DNA of 64,000 nt from Acidovorax sp. CF316 (GTDB lineage: Bacteria; Pseudomonadota; Gammaproteobacteria; Burkholderiales; Burkholderiaceae_C): NCBI RefSeq assembly GCF_000276605.1, contig NZ_AKJX01000119.1:1-64000 (forward strand). Direction: 5' to 3'. Position 1 is the first letter of the stretch; each line of letters opens with the position of its first letter. Under the pieces are notes generated by a model. The model was not told where the DNA came from, searched no databases, and saw only the letters and a list, made by a program, of their open reading frames with translations. A program made the position numbers and the translations under genes. Shown here in pieces: positions 28,071 to 36,647 of this stretch.

Positions 28071-29240
28071 ATGGACATCGCGAGCGCCACTGCATTCGAC
28101 GGCTGGATCCGCAGCCGCTTCAAGGACTTCAACACCGAGCTGGAGGAACTGTATTTTGCCAAGGCGGACCGGGCCGACGTGGAGGGCACGGGCGATGGCA
28201 CCAAGGCGGCGCTGCGGGACGAGGGGGCCGGGCACATCGCCCGCATCCATGCCGAACCCCGGCTGTACGAGGACGAGGCGCGCAGCTACGACCTGCTGGG
28301 CAACATCGGCCTGTACATGGCAGCGCTGCGCCGCCATGAACTGACCAACCCGGACCGGGAGGAGCGCTCGCCCTTTCCGGTGGCGAGCGCGCTGGCGCAG
28401 CGCCTGGCGGCCGGCCTGGGCGTTGCGCCGCGCTTTGCCACCGCCCACGTCAACCTGCGCAACCTGGCCATCGGCGGCGAGCACAAGAGCTTCACGCGCC
28501 TGCCGGACGAGCTGCTGTTCATCGAGTACAACTGCCTGCCCATCCTGGCCTACATCCGCGCTGCCGACGTGCTGCGCCGCATAGCGCCGCTGGGCGTGGC
28601 CCACCCCGCCTCGCTGGCCCTGCTGCGCGATGCGCAAGCCGCTCTCAAGGACGTCGGCCGCTACAACGCCGAGCTGCACCGGCGGCTGGACGTGGACCGC
28701 TTCTTCTACAACATCCGCCCCTATTTCAAGACCTACCGCGTGGGGCGCCATGCCTACCGGGGCGCCAACGCCGGCGACTTTGCCGCGATCAACGAGATCG
28801 ACCTGTGCCTGGGGCTGTGCCGTGTGTCCGACCCAGGCTATGCCGGCATCGTGATGGAGAAGATGCCGTTTTTGCCGCGCGAGGACCAGCAGGCACTGCA
28901 AGCTGCCTGCTGGCAGCAGAGCCTGCTCGACGCCTTTTTGGAGGCCGCGCCGGCCGCGCACGGGCATGCGGGCCTGCGCGCCAACGTGCAGGCGTTCCTG
29001 GACGTGTGCGCGGCGCACGGAGAGACGGCGGCCCAGCACCACGAGTTGTTCGTGCACCGGTTCATCGAGGTCCCCTCGACCCGTATGGAGGAAAAGCACC
29101 TGGCGCAGATCACCGCCAGCGGCCCCCCGCTGCAGGCGCTGCTGGCGGCGCTGGAGGCGCTGCGCGACCGGCGCCTGGCCGTGGACCGGCCGGGCATCGA
29201 CTCGCGGCACGCCGACCTGGCGGTGCTGCGTGCGCTGTAG
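28071..29240 (+). CDS. PrnB-like protein (DUF1864, indoleamine dioxygenase superfamily)
   Basis: 389 residues. The stretches RFFYNIRPYFKTYRVGRHAY, RGANAGDFAAINEIDLCLGL and GYAGIVMEKMPFLP are what I recognise from the PrnB/DUF1864 family. PrnB is a heme protein of the tryptophan/indoleamine dioxygenase fold that rearranges 7-chlorotryptophan in pyrrolnitrin synthesis. No other pyrrolnitrin genes (prnA, prnC, prnD) accompany it. Instead it is coupled to an aminotransferase, with 6 bp between them, and an Lrp regulator, suggesting another amino acid, perhaps tryptophan-like, as substrate. The family call is fairly sure; the reaction is open. Confidence 0.75.
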   Translation: MDIASATAFDGWIRSRFKDFNTELEELYFAKADRADVEGTGDGTKAALRDEGAGHIARIHAEPRLYEDEARSYDLLGNIGLYMAALRRHELTNPDREERSPFPVASALAQRLAAGLGVAPRFATAHVNLRNLAIGGEHKSFTRLPDELLFIEYNCLPILAYIRAADVLRRIAPLGVAHPASLALLRDAQAALKDVGRYNAELHRRLDVDRFFYNIRPYFKTYRVGRHAYRGANAGDFAAINEIDLCLGLCRVSDPGYAGIVMEKMPFLPREDQQALQAACWQQSLLDAFLEAAPAAHGHAGLRANVQAFLDVCAAHGETAAQHHELFVHRFIEVPSTRMEEKHLAQITASGPPLQALLAALEALRDRRLAVDRPGIDSRHADLAVLRAL

Positions 29241-29306
29241 CAGGGCAGGGCGCAGCCCGGTGCATGGCATGGCGTACAGTCCCCGTGACTGCTTTGTGAT
29301 TGCCCC

Positions 29307-30227
29307 ATGGACCTGCTCGACAGCCAACACGCCGATGAACTAGCCACACTGCTGGCGCTGCATGCCGAGGGCTCGTTCGCGGCCGCGGGGCGGGCGCTGA
29401 ACAAGCACCCCTCGGTGCTCTCCAAGCGCCTGGCCGCGCTGGAGGCCCGGCTGGGCGTGCGCCTGGTGGAGCGCACCACGCGGCAGCTGCGCTTTACCGA
29501 CGACGGCCTGCGCCTGGTGGAGAAGGTGCGCCACGCCGCGCTGCTGATCGCCGAGGCGCAGAAGGAGGCCGCGCAGGGCGCACACGAGGTGCGCGGGCGG
29601 CTGCGCCTGTCCATGCCCGCCGCCATGGGCCGGCGCTGGCTCAGCCCCATGGTGGCCGGATTTGCCCTGGCCCACCCCGAGGTGCAGGTGGAGGTGGAAT
29701 ACGCCGAGCGCTTCGTCGACATCGTGGCCGAGCATTTCGACGCGGCCATCCGCATCGGTGAGCTCGAAGACAGCCGCCTGGTGGCCACGCGGCTGTGCGA
29801 GCACCGGCGCATCCTGTGCGCGGCGCCCGGCTACCTGCAGCGCCATGGCACACCCCAGGTACCGACCGACCTGGCGACGCACAACTGCCTGGGCTTCACG
29901 GGGCTGCGCTCCTACCCCGAATGGCGCCTGACGCGCGACGGCGTGACCGAGGCCGTGCAGATCAAGGGCAGCCTCGTCAGCAACGACAACGAGGCCCTGC
30001 TGGCCGCAGCGCGCCTGGGCCTGGGCATCATGGCCGCGGGCGACTGGCTGGTCAGCCCCGACATTGCCGCCGGCCACCTGGTGCCGGTGTTGGCGCCCTG
30101 GGGGCTCAATGCGCATGCCGGCATCTACCTGGTGCGGCCCTCGGGGCGGTTCAGCACCGCGGCGATGGCGGCGTTCAAGGCCTGGATGGTGGGGCAGTTT
30201 ACGCAGGGCGCGCCCTGGCGCTTGTAG
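29307..30227 (+). CDS. LysR-type transcriptional regulator
   Basis: 306 residues. The N-terminal helix-turn-helix is clear (LATLLALHAEGSFAAAGRAL, NKHPSVLSKRLAALEARLGV), followed by RLVERTTRQLRFTDDG and a substrate-binding domain. The effector domain has the CrgA-like pattern (GRLRLSMPAAMGRRWLSPMV, EDSRLVATRLCEHRRILCAA). It is in the same orientation as the PrnB-like gene 66 bp upstream and the hydrolase 67 bp downstream. Either could be its target, but LysR targets are more often divergent, so the target is uncertain. Confidence 0.9.
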   Translation: MDLLDSQHADELATLLALHAEGSFAAAGRALNKHPSVLSKRLAALEARLGVRLVERTTRQLRFTDDGLRLVEKVRHAALLIAEAQKEAAQGAHEVRGRLRLSMPAAMGRRWLSPMVAGFALAHPEVQVEVEYAERFVDIVAEHFDAAIRIGELEDSRLVATRLCEHRRILCAAPGYLQRHGTPQVPTDLATHNCLGFTGLRSYPEWRLTRDGVTEAVQIKGSLVSNDNEALLAAARLGLGIMAAGDWLVSPDIAAGHLVPVLAPWGLNAHAGIYLVRPSGRFSTAAMAAFKAWMVGQFTQGAPWRL

Positions 30228-30294
30228 GCGGGTGTACCCACGCAGCCACCACTTGTAACGGCTGGAGGGGGGCACATCGGCAATACTTGGCCGC

Positions 30295-31284
30295 ATGAAA
30301 GCACTCCTACTGGGCCTGGTGGCGGTGGCCGCATCGCTGGCTGCCGTGGCACAGCCTGCCGCCGATCCGCGCGCGAAGCCCATCGAGGCCCGTGGCCCGT
30401 TGGCGCCGCTCAAGGGCACACTGCTGGCGCCTGCCAGGGCCGGTGCGCCCGTGGTGCTGATCGTGCCCGGCTCGGGCCCCACGGATCGCGATGGCAACAA
30501 CCCGCTGGGCGTGAATGCCGCCACCTACAAGCTGCTGGCGCAGGACCTGGCGGCCCGGGGCATCGCCTCGGTGCGCATCGACAAGCGCGGCATGTTCGGC
30601 AGTGCCAAGGCCGTGGCCGATGCCAATGCCGTCACCATTCCCGACTATGTAACCGACGTGCACAGCTGGGTGGGCGCCATCCGCCGCAGCACCGGTGTGC
30701 CCTGCGTGTGGGTGCTGGGCCACAGCGAGGGCGGCCTGGTTGCGCTGGCCGTTGCGCAAGGGGGCGGTGAGGTGCCGGGCATCTGCGGCCTGGTGCTGGT
30801 GGCCGCGCCCGGCCGGCCGCTGGGCCAGGTGCTCCGCGACCAGCTGCGTGCCAACCCGGCCAACGCGCCCATCCTGGAGCAGGCCCTGGCCGCCATCACC
30901 AGGCTCGAAGGCGGGGCCCGCGTGGACACTGCCAGCCTGCACCCCGCCTTGCACCCGCTGTTCAACGAGGCGGTGCAGGGCTTTTTGATCAGCGCCTTCG
31001 CGCAGGACCCGGCCAAGCTCATCGCCGCCACCAAGGTACCCGTGCTGGTGCTGCAGGGCGAGCGCGATCTGCAGGTGGGCGTGCAGGACGCACGCCTGCT
31101 GGCCCAGGCCAACCCCGCCGCCCAACTGGTGCTGCTGCCCGATACCAACCATGTGCTCAAGGCCGTGGTGACGGACGACCCTGCGGCGAATATGGCGACC
31201 TATGCTAACCCGGGCCAGCCGCTGGCGCCGGGGGTGGTAGATGCGGTCGTGCGGTTTGTCGCGGCAGGCAAGACCAGGCCTTGA
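30295..31284 (+). CDS. Exported alpha/beta hydrolase
   Basis: 329 residues with an N-terminal signal peptide (LLLGLVAVAASLAAVAQ). The fold shows LIVPGSGPTDRDGNN (oxyanion region), the nucleophile elbow GHSEGG, and candidate Asp (LQGERDLQVG) and His (LPDTNHVLKAV) residues. Family members are periplasmic or secreted esterases or peptidase-like hydrolases of undefined specificity. It is convergent with the small minus-strand gene that ends at 31309, 24 bp away. Confidence 0.87.
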   Translation: MKALLLGLVAVAASLAAVAQPAADPRAKPIEARGPLAPLKGTLLAPARAGAPVVLIVPGSGPTDRDGNNPLGVNAATYKLLAQDLAARGIASVRIDKRGMFGSAKAVADANAVTIPDYVTDVHSWVGAIRRSTGVPCVWVLGHSEGGLVALAVAQGGGEVPGICGLVLVAAPGRPLGQVLRDQLRANPANAPILEQALAAITRLEGGARVDTASLHPALHPLFNEAVQGFLISAFAQDPAKLIAATKVPVLVLQGERDLQVGVQDARLLAQANPAAQLVLLPDTNHVLKAVVTDDPAANMATYANPGQPLAPGVVDAVVRFVAAGKTRP

Positions 31285-31308
31285 TGCGCGCCGCCGCGGT
31301 GCTGACAA

Positions 31309-31755
31309 CTACAGGCAGGCCATCGTTGCCGTGAACGAATGCGCGGGGGACTGCTCCGACCTGTCGATGGTTGCACTGTCCGCCCCTGCAACAAACTGCG
31401 TGAACCGGATAGCCCCTGTGTTCAACCCGGGTGCGTGGACCTGGCCGCAGACGAATTTCCCTCGGGTCGTGGTCACGACATGCACCTCCTGGAACCTGGC
31501 CGACCCGGGGTGCTTGAGTTGGGCTGCCACCGCAGCTTTTGCCGCGGACATCAATGCCTCCTCATTTTTCCCTTGCAGCAGAAACGCCAGGCTGGAGTCG
31601 ATGTGGCGTTGCAGGTCCGTGTTCAGCGCGCGGAGCAGGGCTGGCATCCGTGGTGCCGGCGCGGGTGCTGCAAGGGGAGCCTGCGCGCAACCCAGCGCCA
31701 GCAGGGCTGCCAAAAGCAGTGCGGGGCGGAACTTCGGCCAGTCATCTGCTTGCAT
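31309..31755 (-). CDS. Small exported protein of unknown function
   Basis: The start at 31755 (MQADDWPKFRP) is chosen because GGAG lies 6 nt upstream, giving 148 residues. A hydrophobic segment (ALLLAALLALGCAQAPLAAP) can be a signal peptide; its LALGC is a poor but possible lipobox. The mature part has a helical stretch (LLRALNTDLQRHIDSSLAFL) and a C-terminal FVCGQVHAPGLNTGAIRFTQ that resembles a small domain repeated in Burkholderiales envelope proteins. Function unknown. Confidence 0.65.
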   Translation of the reverse strand: MQADDWPKFRPALLLAALLALGCAQAPLAAPAPAPRMPALLRALNTDLQRHIDSSLAFLLQGKNEEALMSAAKAAVAAQLKHPGSARFQEVHVVTTTRGKFVCGQVHAPGLNTGAIRFTQFVAGADSATIDRSEQSPAHSFTATMACL

Positions 31756-31852
31756 GCTGCACTCCATGGGGTTGAACACCAGGGTGTAGCAGAGCGAGGG
31801 ATGCCTGGGTGCGGCCAGCCGCACAGCAGCGCCAGGCTTCGTGACATTGGTC

Positions 31853-32992
31853 TCAAGAGTTCGATCCGCTTGGTGCCCGCGGGGGCGCGGCCCGCGCCGT
31901 CGTCTCGTGGTGCTGCGCCAGCTGCACCCGGTCCTCCAGCGTCGAGAACACCACCGCAAACGCCATGCCCACCAAGGCGCCGAGCACGGTGTCGAGCAAG
32001 CGCGCCAGCGGCATCCCGCTGCTTGCCGCAGGCGTGGCCAGCGAGGTCATGAGCAGCGCCATGGGGGTCACGAAGACCTGGCCCAGCGCGTAGTTGGCAC
32101 CGATCACCACCTCGGTGGCCAACTGCAGCACGATCACGGCGGCCAGCAGGGGCCAAAACGTAGGGTGCTGGGCCAGCACCAGCCAGGCCAGGGCCGCGCC
32201 GGCCACGGTGCCCAGGCTGCGTTGCAGGGCGCGGTGCATGGCGGTGTGCAGGTGGCTGCCTTGCAGCACGGCCATGGCGCCGATGGCGGCCCAGGCCGGG
32301 TGCTGCCAGCCGGCGGCCAGGGCCAGCAGGCCGGCGCTGGCGGTGCACAGGGCAATGCGGGCAAATTGCAGCCACGGGCCGGCCTGCACGGCGGGCGTGG
32401 GCGGCGGCGTGGCCGGTGCGGCGCGCAGCCGGTCGCTGGCGCGGCAGACGGCAAAGGCCGATGCCACCCCGGCCAGGGTGAAGAGCACGCGGGCAATGGC
32501 GCTCTGCCAGCCATCCACCGGTGCCATGGCGGCACAACCCGCGAAGACGAAGATCACGGCGCCCGGCGGGCCCAGGCACCAGCGCCCGGCCAGCCACGAC
32601 ACCGTGCCGGCCAGCAGGCCCAGGCAGAGCAGCAGGGCGGCGGGTTGTGCGCCTGCCAGGCCCAGCAGCGACATCAGCGCCACTGCCCCGATGAGCAGCG
32701 CGCCCGAGCGCAGCACGGCGGGCATGCGCTGCCCCGCCGGCGCAAAGCGCCCCAGCAGTGCCGCCAGAGCGCCCAGCGCCGCATAGCCCACCAGGTGTGC
32801 CCAGGGCGACAGGTGCGTGGCCCCGGCAGCGATCAGCACCGCCAGGCCGGTCTGCAGCCCCACCACGGCGGCGTTGCGCAGCGAGGGCAGGGGGGAGATG
32901 GCGCAGGCCTCGCGCAGGCGCGCGGGGGCCAGCAGGCGCGGCAGGCTGGCCAGGTGGGAGCTGTGCACAGAGGAGGAGGCGGTGGTCTGCAT
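31853..32992 (-). CDS. FUSC-family inner-membrane exporter
   Basis: 379 residues in two hydrophobic blocks with about ten predicted helices (for example GLQTGLAVLIAAGATHLSPW, LLLCLGLLAGTVSWLAG, LCTASAGLLALAAGWQHPAW, MALLMTSLATPAASS). The second block carries the FUSC pattern, GQHPAWAAIGAMAVLQGSHL-like, then RSLGTVAGAALAWLVL. FUSC proteins resemble fusaric-acid and p-hydroxybenzoate exporters (AaeB). It begins 2 bp after the stop of the MarR gene at 32995, so a MarR-controlled aromatic efflux system is a reasonable inference. No membrane-fusion partner gene is adjacent. Confidence 0.85.
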   Translation of the reverse strand: MQTTASSSVHSSHLASLPRLLAPARLREACAISPLPSLRNAAVVGLQTGLAVLIAAGATHLSPWAHLVGYAALGALAALLGRFAPAGQRMPAVLRSGALLIGAVALMSLLGLAGAQPAALLLCLGLLAGTVSWLAGRWCLGPPGAVIFVFAGCAAMAPVDGWQSAIARVLFTLAGVASAFAVCRASDRLRAAPATPPPTPAVQAGPWLQFARIALCTASAGLLALAAGWQHPAWAAIGAMAVLQGSHLHTAMHRALQRSLGTVAGAALAWLVLAQHPTFWPLLAAVIVLQLATEVVIGANYALGQVFVTPMALLMTSLATPAASSGMPLARLLDTVLGALVGMAFAVVFSTLEDRVQLAQHHETTARAAPPRAPSGSNS

Positions 32993-32994
32993 GG

Positions 32995-33447
32995 TCAGGC
33001 CTGCGATGCGATGCGCGCCTCGATGCGCTCGAAGGCGCGCAGCAGGGTCTGCGCATCCTGCTCGCCAATGTCGGCCAGCAGCTCCGACTCAATGGCCTGC
33101 AGCTGCTTGCGCAGGGTGGCCACGGTGCGCCGGCCGGCGGGCGTCAGGTGCACCAGCTTCACGCGGCGGTCCTCGGGGTGGGGGCGGCGTTCGATGAGTC
33201 CGCGCTCCACCAGGATGTCGAGCAGCCGCACCAGGCTGGAGCCATCGAGCCCCACGGCCGCGGCCAGCGCGCTTTGCGACACATCGCTGTCGCTGCCCAG
33301 TTCGTGCAGGTGCATCAGCGGCGCCCAGGTGGCGTCGCTCAGGCCGCTGGCAGACAGGCGCGCATCCAGCGCCTGGCGCCAGCGCCGTGCCAGGCCCACC
33401 AGGCGGATGCCGATGCGGTGGCGCGGATCGGGAAGGTCTTCTTTCAT
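32995..33447 (-). CDS. MarR-family transcriptional regulator
   Basis: Start taken at 33447 (MKEDLPDPRHRIG), 150 residues; an ATG at 33471 would lie inside the operator palindrome. The winged helix has VSQSALAAAVGLDGSSLVRL, LDILVERGLIERRPHPEDRR and KLVHLTPAGRRTV, all characteristic of MarR. MarR proteins are dimers that leave DNA when small phenolic ligands bind. It is co-transcribed with the FUSC exporter, and the palindrome at 33463-33490 lies 15 nt before its start, so it very likely represses itself and the exporter. Confidence 0.92.
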   Translation of the reverse strand: MKEDLPDPRHRIGIRLVGLARRWRQALDARLSASGLSDATWAPLMHLHELGSDSDVSQSALAAAVGLDGSSLVRLLDILVERGLIERRPHPEDRRVKLVHLTPAGRRTVATLRKQLQAIESELLADIGEQDAQTLLRAFERIEARIASQA

Positions 33448-33462
33448 GAAGATTGATTTTAT

Positions 33463-33490
33463 CACAATCATTTGAATTCAAATGATTGTG
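33463..33490. promoter_or_regulatory. Perfect 28-bp palindrome, probable MarR operator
   Basis: The arms CACAATCATTTGAA and TTCAAATGATTGTG are exact reverse complements with no spacer, in an AT-rich patch (33445-33490) of otherwise GC-rich DNA. It lies 15 nt upstream of the MarR start. MarR dimers bind palindromes of about 16-20 bp; the 28-bp length could serve one dimer or two overlapping ones. It could also affect the rightward methyltransferase gene. Confidence 0.85.
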
Positions 33491-33670
33491 GTGCAGCGCA
33501 GCTTGTTTGCCGAGCAGCGGGTGCCTGTTACCGTTCCACGGGCCGGGGGATTGGGGGAGGGCCTGCTCTTGGCCTATCATCTGCTGAAGAGCAAGCCGCC
33601 CGATGCGACATCGGTCATCCGGCCCGCCAACCAGAACATCGAACCGGTGGTCCTCCGCCAACACCCGTCC

Positions 33671-34399
33671 ATGCCCTCTCTTTCGTCCCCTCCGGCCGCA
33701 ACAACACCGTCGTCACCCGCCTTCGTCCCCGAGACCCGCTTCGGCCTGTGGTTCCTGTCCACCGAGACCTGGCGCGTGCATGTGCTGCAGCGCGCCCTCA
33801 ACGACCTGCAGGCCCTGGCACCCGACCTGCCCAAGGGCGGCACCGTGCTGGACATCGGCACCGGCCAGGGCCACTCGCTGCCGGAGCTGGCGGAACGTTT
33901 TCGCCCCAGCCAGCTCCATGCCCTGGATCCCGAGCCGGACTTTGCCGAGCGCAGCGCAGCGATGCGCCAGGCGGTCAGCCCCGCCGTCGCGCTGCACAAT
34001 GCGCATGCCGAGAACATTCCGTTGCCCGACGGGTCGGTGGACCTGGTGCTGTGCCACCAGACCCTGCACCACATCGTGGACCAGCAGGCCGCGCTGGCCG
34101 AGATCTTTCGTGTGCTCAAGCCGGGCGGCCACCTGCTGCTGGCCGAAAGCACCCGCGCCTACATCCACAGCTGGGTCATCCGGCTGCTGTTTCGCCACCC
34201 CATGCACGTGCAGCGCAGTGCGCCCGAGTTCCTGGCCATGCTGGGCGAGGCCGGCTTCGAGGTGAAGCCCGAGCATGTCAGCACGCCCTACCTGTGGTGG
34301 AGCCGCAAGGACCTGGGCGCGCTGGAATGGCTGGGCTTTGGCGTGCCCAAGGTGCGCGAGGAAACGCTGCTCAATGCCGTAGCGCGCAAACCGCTTTGA
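33671..34399 (+). CDS. SAM-dependent methyltransferase, class I
   Basis: 242 residues from ATG 33671 (MPSLSSPPAAT); in-frame codons further upstream reach into the operator and are unlikely. The Rossmann-fold motifs are GGTVLDIGTGQGHSLPELAE (motif I), LHALDPEPDF, NIPLPDGSVDLVLCHQTLHH and FRVLKPGGHLLLAEST. The family matches Methyltransf_11. The acceptor is unknown. It is followed after 13 bp by the VOC gene at 34413, whose GAGGAG site overlaps the end of this gene, so they form a small operon. Confidence 0.88.
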   Translation: MPSLSSPPAATTPSSPAFVPETRFGLWFLSTETWRVHVLQRALNDLQALAPDLPKGGTVLDIGTGQGHSLPELAERFRPSQLHALDPEPDFAERSAAMRQAVSPAVALHNAHAENIPLPDGSVDLVLCHQTLHHIVDQQAALAEIFRVLKPGGHLLLAESTRAYIHSWVIRLLFRHPMHVQRSAPEFLAMLGEAGFEVKPEHVSTPYLWWSRKDLGALEWLGFGVPKVREETLLNAVARKPL

Positions 34400-34412
34400 G
34401 GAGCTGACCGCC

Positions 34413-34802
34413 ATGCAGATCAAACTCGCCAGCGTCCTGGTGGACGACCAGGAAAAGGCCCTGAAGTTCTACACCGAGCAGCTCGGCTTCGTGAAGGACA
34501 AGGACATCGCCATGGGCACGTTCCGCTGGCTTACCGTCAACTCGCCCGAGGGTGCCGAGGGCGTGGAGCTGGTGCTGGAGCCCATGGCATTTCCGCCCTC
34601 TGCTGTGTACCAGCGTGCACTGTTCGAGGCCGGCATCCCGGCCACCGCCTTCATCACCAAGGACCTGGCGGGCGACTACGCGCGGCTCAAGGCCAACGGC
34701 GTGCAGTTTCGCGGCGAGCCCATGCGCGCGGGGCCGATCACCATGGTGCTGCTGGAGGATACCTGCGGCAACCTGATCAACCTCGTCCAACCCGATGATT
34801 GA
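34413..34802 (+). CDS. VOC (glyoxalase/bleomycin-resistance) superfamily protein
   Basis: 129 residues. The paired beta-alpha-beta modules start MQIKLASVLVDDQEKALKFY and end GPITMVLLEDTCGNLINLVQ, a standard single-domain VOC layout. Candidate metal ligands are Glu in VELVLEP and Glu/Asp in LLEDTCGN; the first ligand is less obvious. VOC proteins act as lyases, dioxygenases or drug-binding proteins, and the specific role is unknown. It overlaps the next gene by 8 bp. Confidence 0.88.
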   Translation: MQIKLASVLVDDQEKALKFYTEQLGFVKDKDIAMGTFRWLTVNSPEGAEGVELVLEPMAFPPSAVYQRALFEAGIPATAFITKDLAGDYARLKANGVQFRGEPMRAGPITMVLLEDTCGNLINLVQPDD

Positions 34803-35115
34803 GGCTGGAGGGGCGCCTGCGGCCGATCCGCGGATCGACGCGGTGCTGGCCCTGTGCGATGCCGCCCACGACGAGGTGCGCCGGCTGGGCGCAGTGCAGG
34901 ACGAGGCCCGCATGCAGGACATCATCGACCGGCTGCATGCGCTGGCGCAGGTGTACGCCGATGCCCCCACGGTGCCCAAGGCGCTCGCCGGGGTGCTGTT
35001 TGACCTGTCCACGGCCTTGTATTCGGCGGCGGGCACCACCGACGAGGTGCGCTGCAAGGCGGCGTTCGCGTGGTTCGATGAATTCTGCGATGCAGCGCGG
35101 GGCGTGCTGAACTAG
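34795..35115 (+). CDS. Hypothetical protein, 106 residues
   Basis: Starts MIEAGGAPAADPRIDAVLAL, overlapping the end of the VOC gene by 8 bp, so it is translationally coupled. It is predicted to be all helical (CDAAHDEVRRLGAVQDEARM, DIIDRLHALAQVYADAPTVP, AFAWFDEFCDAARGVLN). No signal or membrane segment. No family recognised. It is convergent with the gene at 35134, 18 bp away. Confidence 0.7.
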   Translation: MIEAGGAPAADPRIDAVLALCDAAHDEVRRLGAVQDEARMQDIIDRLHALAQVYADAPTVPKALAGVLFDLSTALYSAAGTTDEVRCKAAFAWFDEFCDAARGVLN

Positions 35116-35133
35116 CTCGCCAGAGAAGACGTT

Positions 35134-35529
35134 CTAGCCCAGCGCCCTGATCACCGCCGCATGCGCCATCGCCAGTTCGGGCGAGGTGTGGAAGTGCCGC
35201 TGGTAGTGCCCTGAGAAATCCGCCTCGGCCGAGTGCTCGAGCTTGAGCATCTCGCGCACGCGGCGCGCCACGACGGGCGGTGCCTCGGCGATATCGGCAT
35301 TGCCAGGCTCCATGGCCTCGTCGAGCATCACGATCAGGCGGCTCAGCGGCTCCATCCAGCGCATGGATTCGGCATACGCCATGACCTGCAGGAACTCGCC
35401 GGCCGACTGGCGGCCATGCAGCTTTTCATAGTCGCGCCGCTCCAGCTCGATCAGCTGGCGGTGCAGCGCCAGCAGGGCGTTGCGCAGGGCGGCGCATTGT
35501 TCAGGGGTGGCAGAGGTGGTCGTGGTCAT
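35134..35529 (-). CDS. Hypothetical helical protein, 131 residues
   Basis: Starts MTTTTSATPEQCAALRNALL. The sequence is helical and soluble (HRQLIELERRDYEKLHGRQS, ESMRWMEPLSRLIVMLDEAM) with a His-containing tail (FSGHYQRHFHTSPELAMAHA). I do not recognise a named domain. It ends convergently with the gene at 34795. Confidence 0.72.
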   Translation of the reverse strand: MTTTTSATPEQCAALRNALLALHRQLIELERRDYEKLHGRQSAGEFLQVMAYAESMRWMEPLSRLIVMLDEAMEPGNADIAEAPPVVARRVREMLKLEHSAEADFSGHYQRHFHTSPELAMAHAAVIRALG

Positions 35530-35581
35530 GGGCAGAGGGTCTGAAAAATGGTTTGCCGCATGATCGCACGCCCCCGGGGCA

Positions 35582-36604
35582 TCAATCCTTCATCTTGGCG
35601 AAGTCCACCAGCTTGGCGTACTGCGCCGTGTCGCTGCGCATCAGTGCGGCCAGATCGGCGTTGGCGGCGGTGGGCAGCACCATGCCGGCGTCTTCCAGGC
35701 GGCGGCGCACGGCCGGGTCCTGCAGGGTGGCCTTGAGGCCCTGGCTGAGCTGCTGGGCCAGGGCGGGTGGCAGGTTTTTGGGTGCGGCCATGGCGAACCA
35801 GCCGACCAAATCGTAGCCCTTGAGCAGCGGGTGCTCGCCCAGCGCGGGCACATTGGGCAGGGCCGGGCTGCGCGCGGCGCTGGTGATGCCCAGGGGCACG
35901 ACGCGGCCGCCCTGGATGAAGGGCAGGGCGGCGGTGGGCGAGAGCATGGCGAAGTCCAGCGTGCCGCCGGCCAGGTCGCTGGTGAGCGAAGCCGTGCCGC
36001 GGTAGGGGATGTGCGTCATGAAGATGCCGGCGCGCTGCTTGATGAGTTCGCCCGCAAAGTGCAACGTGGAGCCCACCCCCGAGCTGCCGTAGCTGTACTT
36101 GCCGGGGTTGCGCTTGACCAGGTCGATGAACTCGGCCAGGTTCTTCACGCCCGTCTTGGGTCCGGCCACCAGGAGCACGGGGGCGGTGGCGATGAGGCCG
36201 ATGGGCGCCAGGTCCTTGAGCGGGTCGTACTTCTGCGCGGGGTTCACCAGGCCGGTGGCCGCCATCTCGTTGCTGGAGCCCACCAGCAGGGTGTAGCCGT
36301 CCGGCGGGCTGCTGACCACGCGCTGCGCGGCGATGGCGCCGGCCGCGCCGCCCTGGTTGTCCATGACCAGCGTGGCGCCGAGCCTGGGGCCCAGCGCGTC
36401 GCCGACGATGCGCGCCGCCTGGTCCACCGAGCCGCCCGGTGGGTAGCCGATGACGATCTTGACCGGCTTGGTAGGCCAGGCCGCGGCGCCCTGGGCCAGG
36501 GCTGCGGGCGTGCCGGTGGCCGCGAGCGTGGCCATGGTGGCGGCCAGCAGCGCGGTACGGCGCGTTGCGGATGAGGGGATCAGGCGAGGAAAGGGCATGC
36601 GCAT
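35582..36604 (-). CDS. Bug-family (TctC-like) periplasmic solute-binding protein
   Basis: 340 residues. An Arg-rich, Tat-like or Sec signal (SSATRRTALLAATMATLAAT) precedes the mature start WPTKPVKIVIGYPPGGSVDQ, the Bug signature. Other family motifs are SSPPDGYTLLVGSSNEM, YSYGSSGVGSTLHFAGELIK, THIPYRGTASLTSDLAGGTL and LPNVPALGEHPLLKGYDLVG. It lies 43 bp downstream of the M20 hydrolase gene and is transcribed with it, so it probably captures an N-acyl amino acid or its acid for that pathway. Confidence 0.92.
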   Translation of the reverse strand: MRMPFPRLIPSSATRRTALLAATMATLAATGTPAALAQGAAAWPTKPVKIVIGYPPGGSVDQAARIVGDALGPRLGATLVMDNQGGAAGAIAAQRVVSSPPDGYTLLVGSSNEMAATGLVNPAQKYDPLKDLAPIGLIATAPVLLVAGPKTGVKNLAEFIDLVKRNPGKYSYGSSGVGSTLHFAGELIKQRAGIFMTHIPYRGTASLTSDLAGGTLDFAMLSPTAALPFIQGGRVVPLGITSAARSPALPNVPALGEHPLLKGYDLVGWFAMAAPKNLPPALAQQLSQGLKATLQDPAVRRRLEDAGMVLPTAANADLAALMRSDTAQYAKLVDFAKMKD

Positions 36605-36647
36605 GGTGGGGGCCGTGAGGGTGGGGTGTGAAGGGGAGGGCGTGGGC

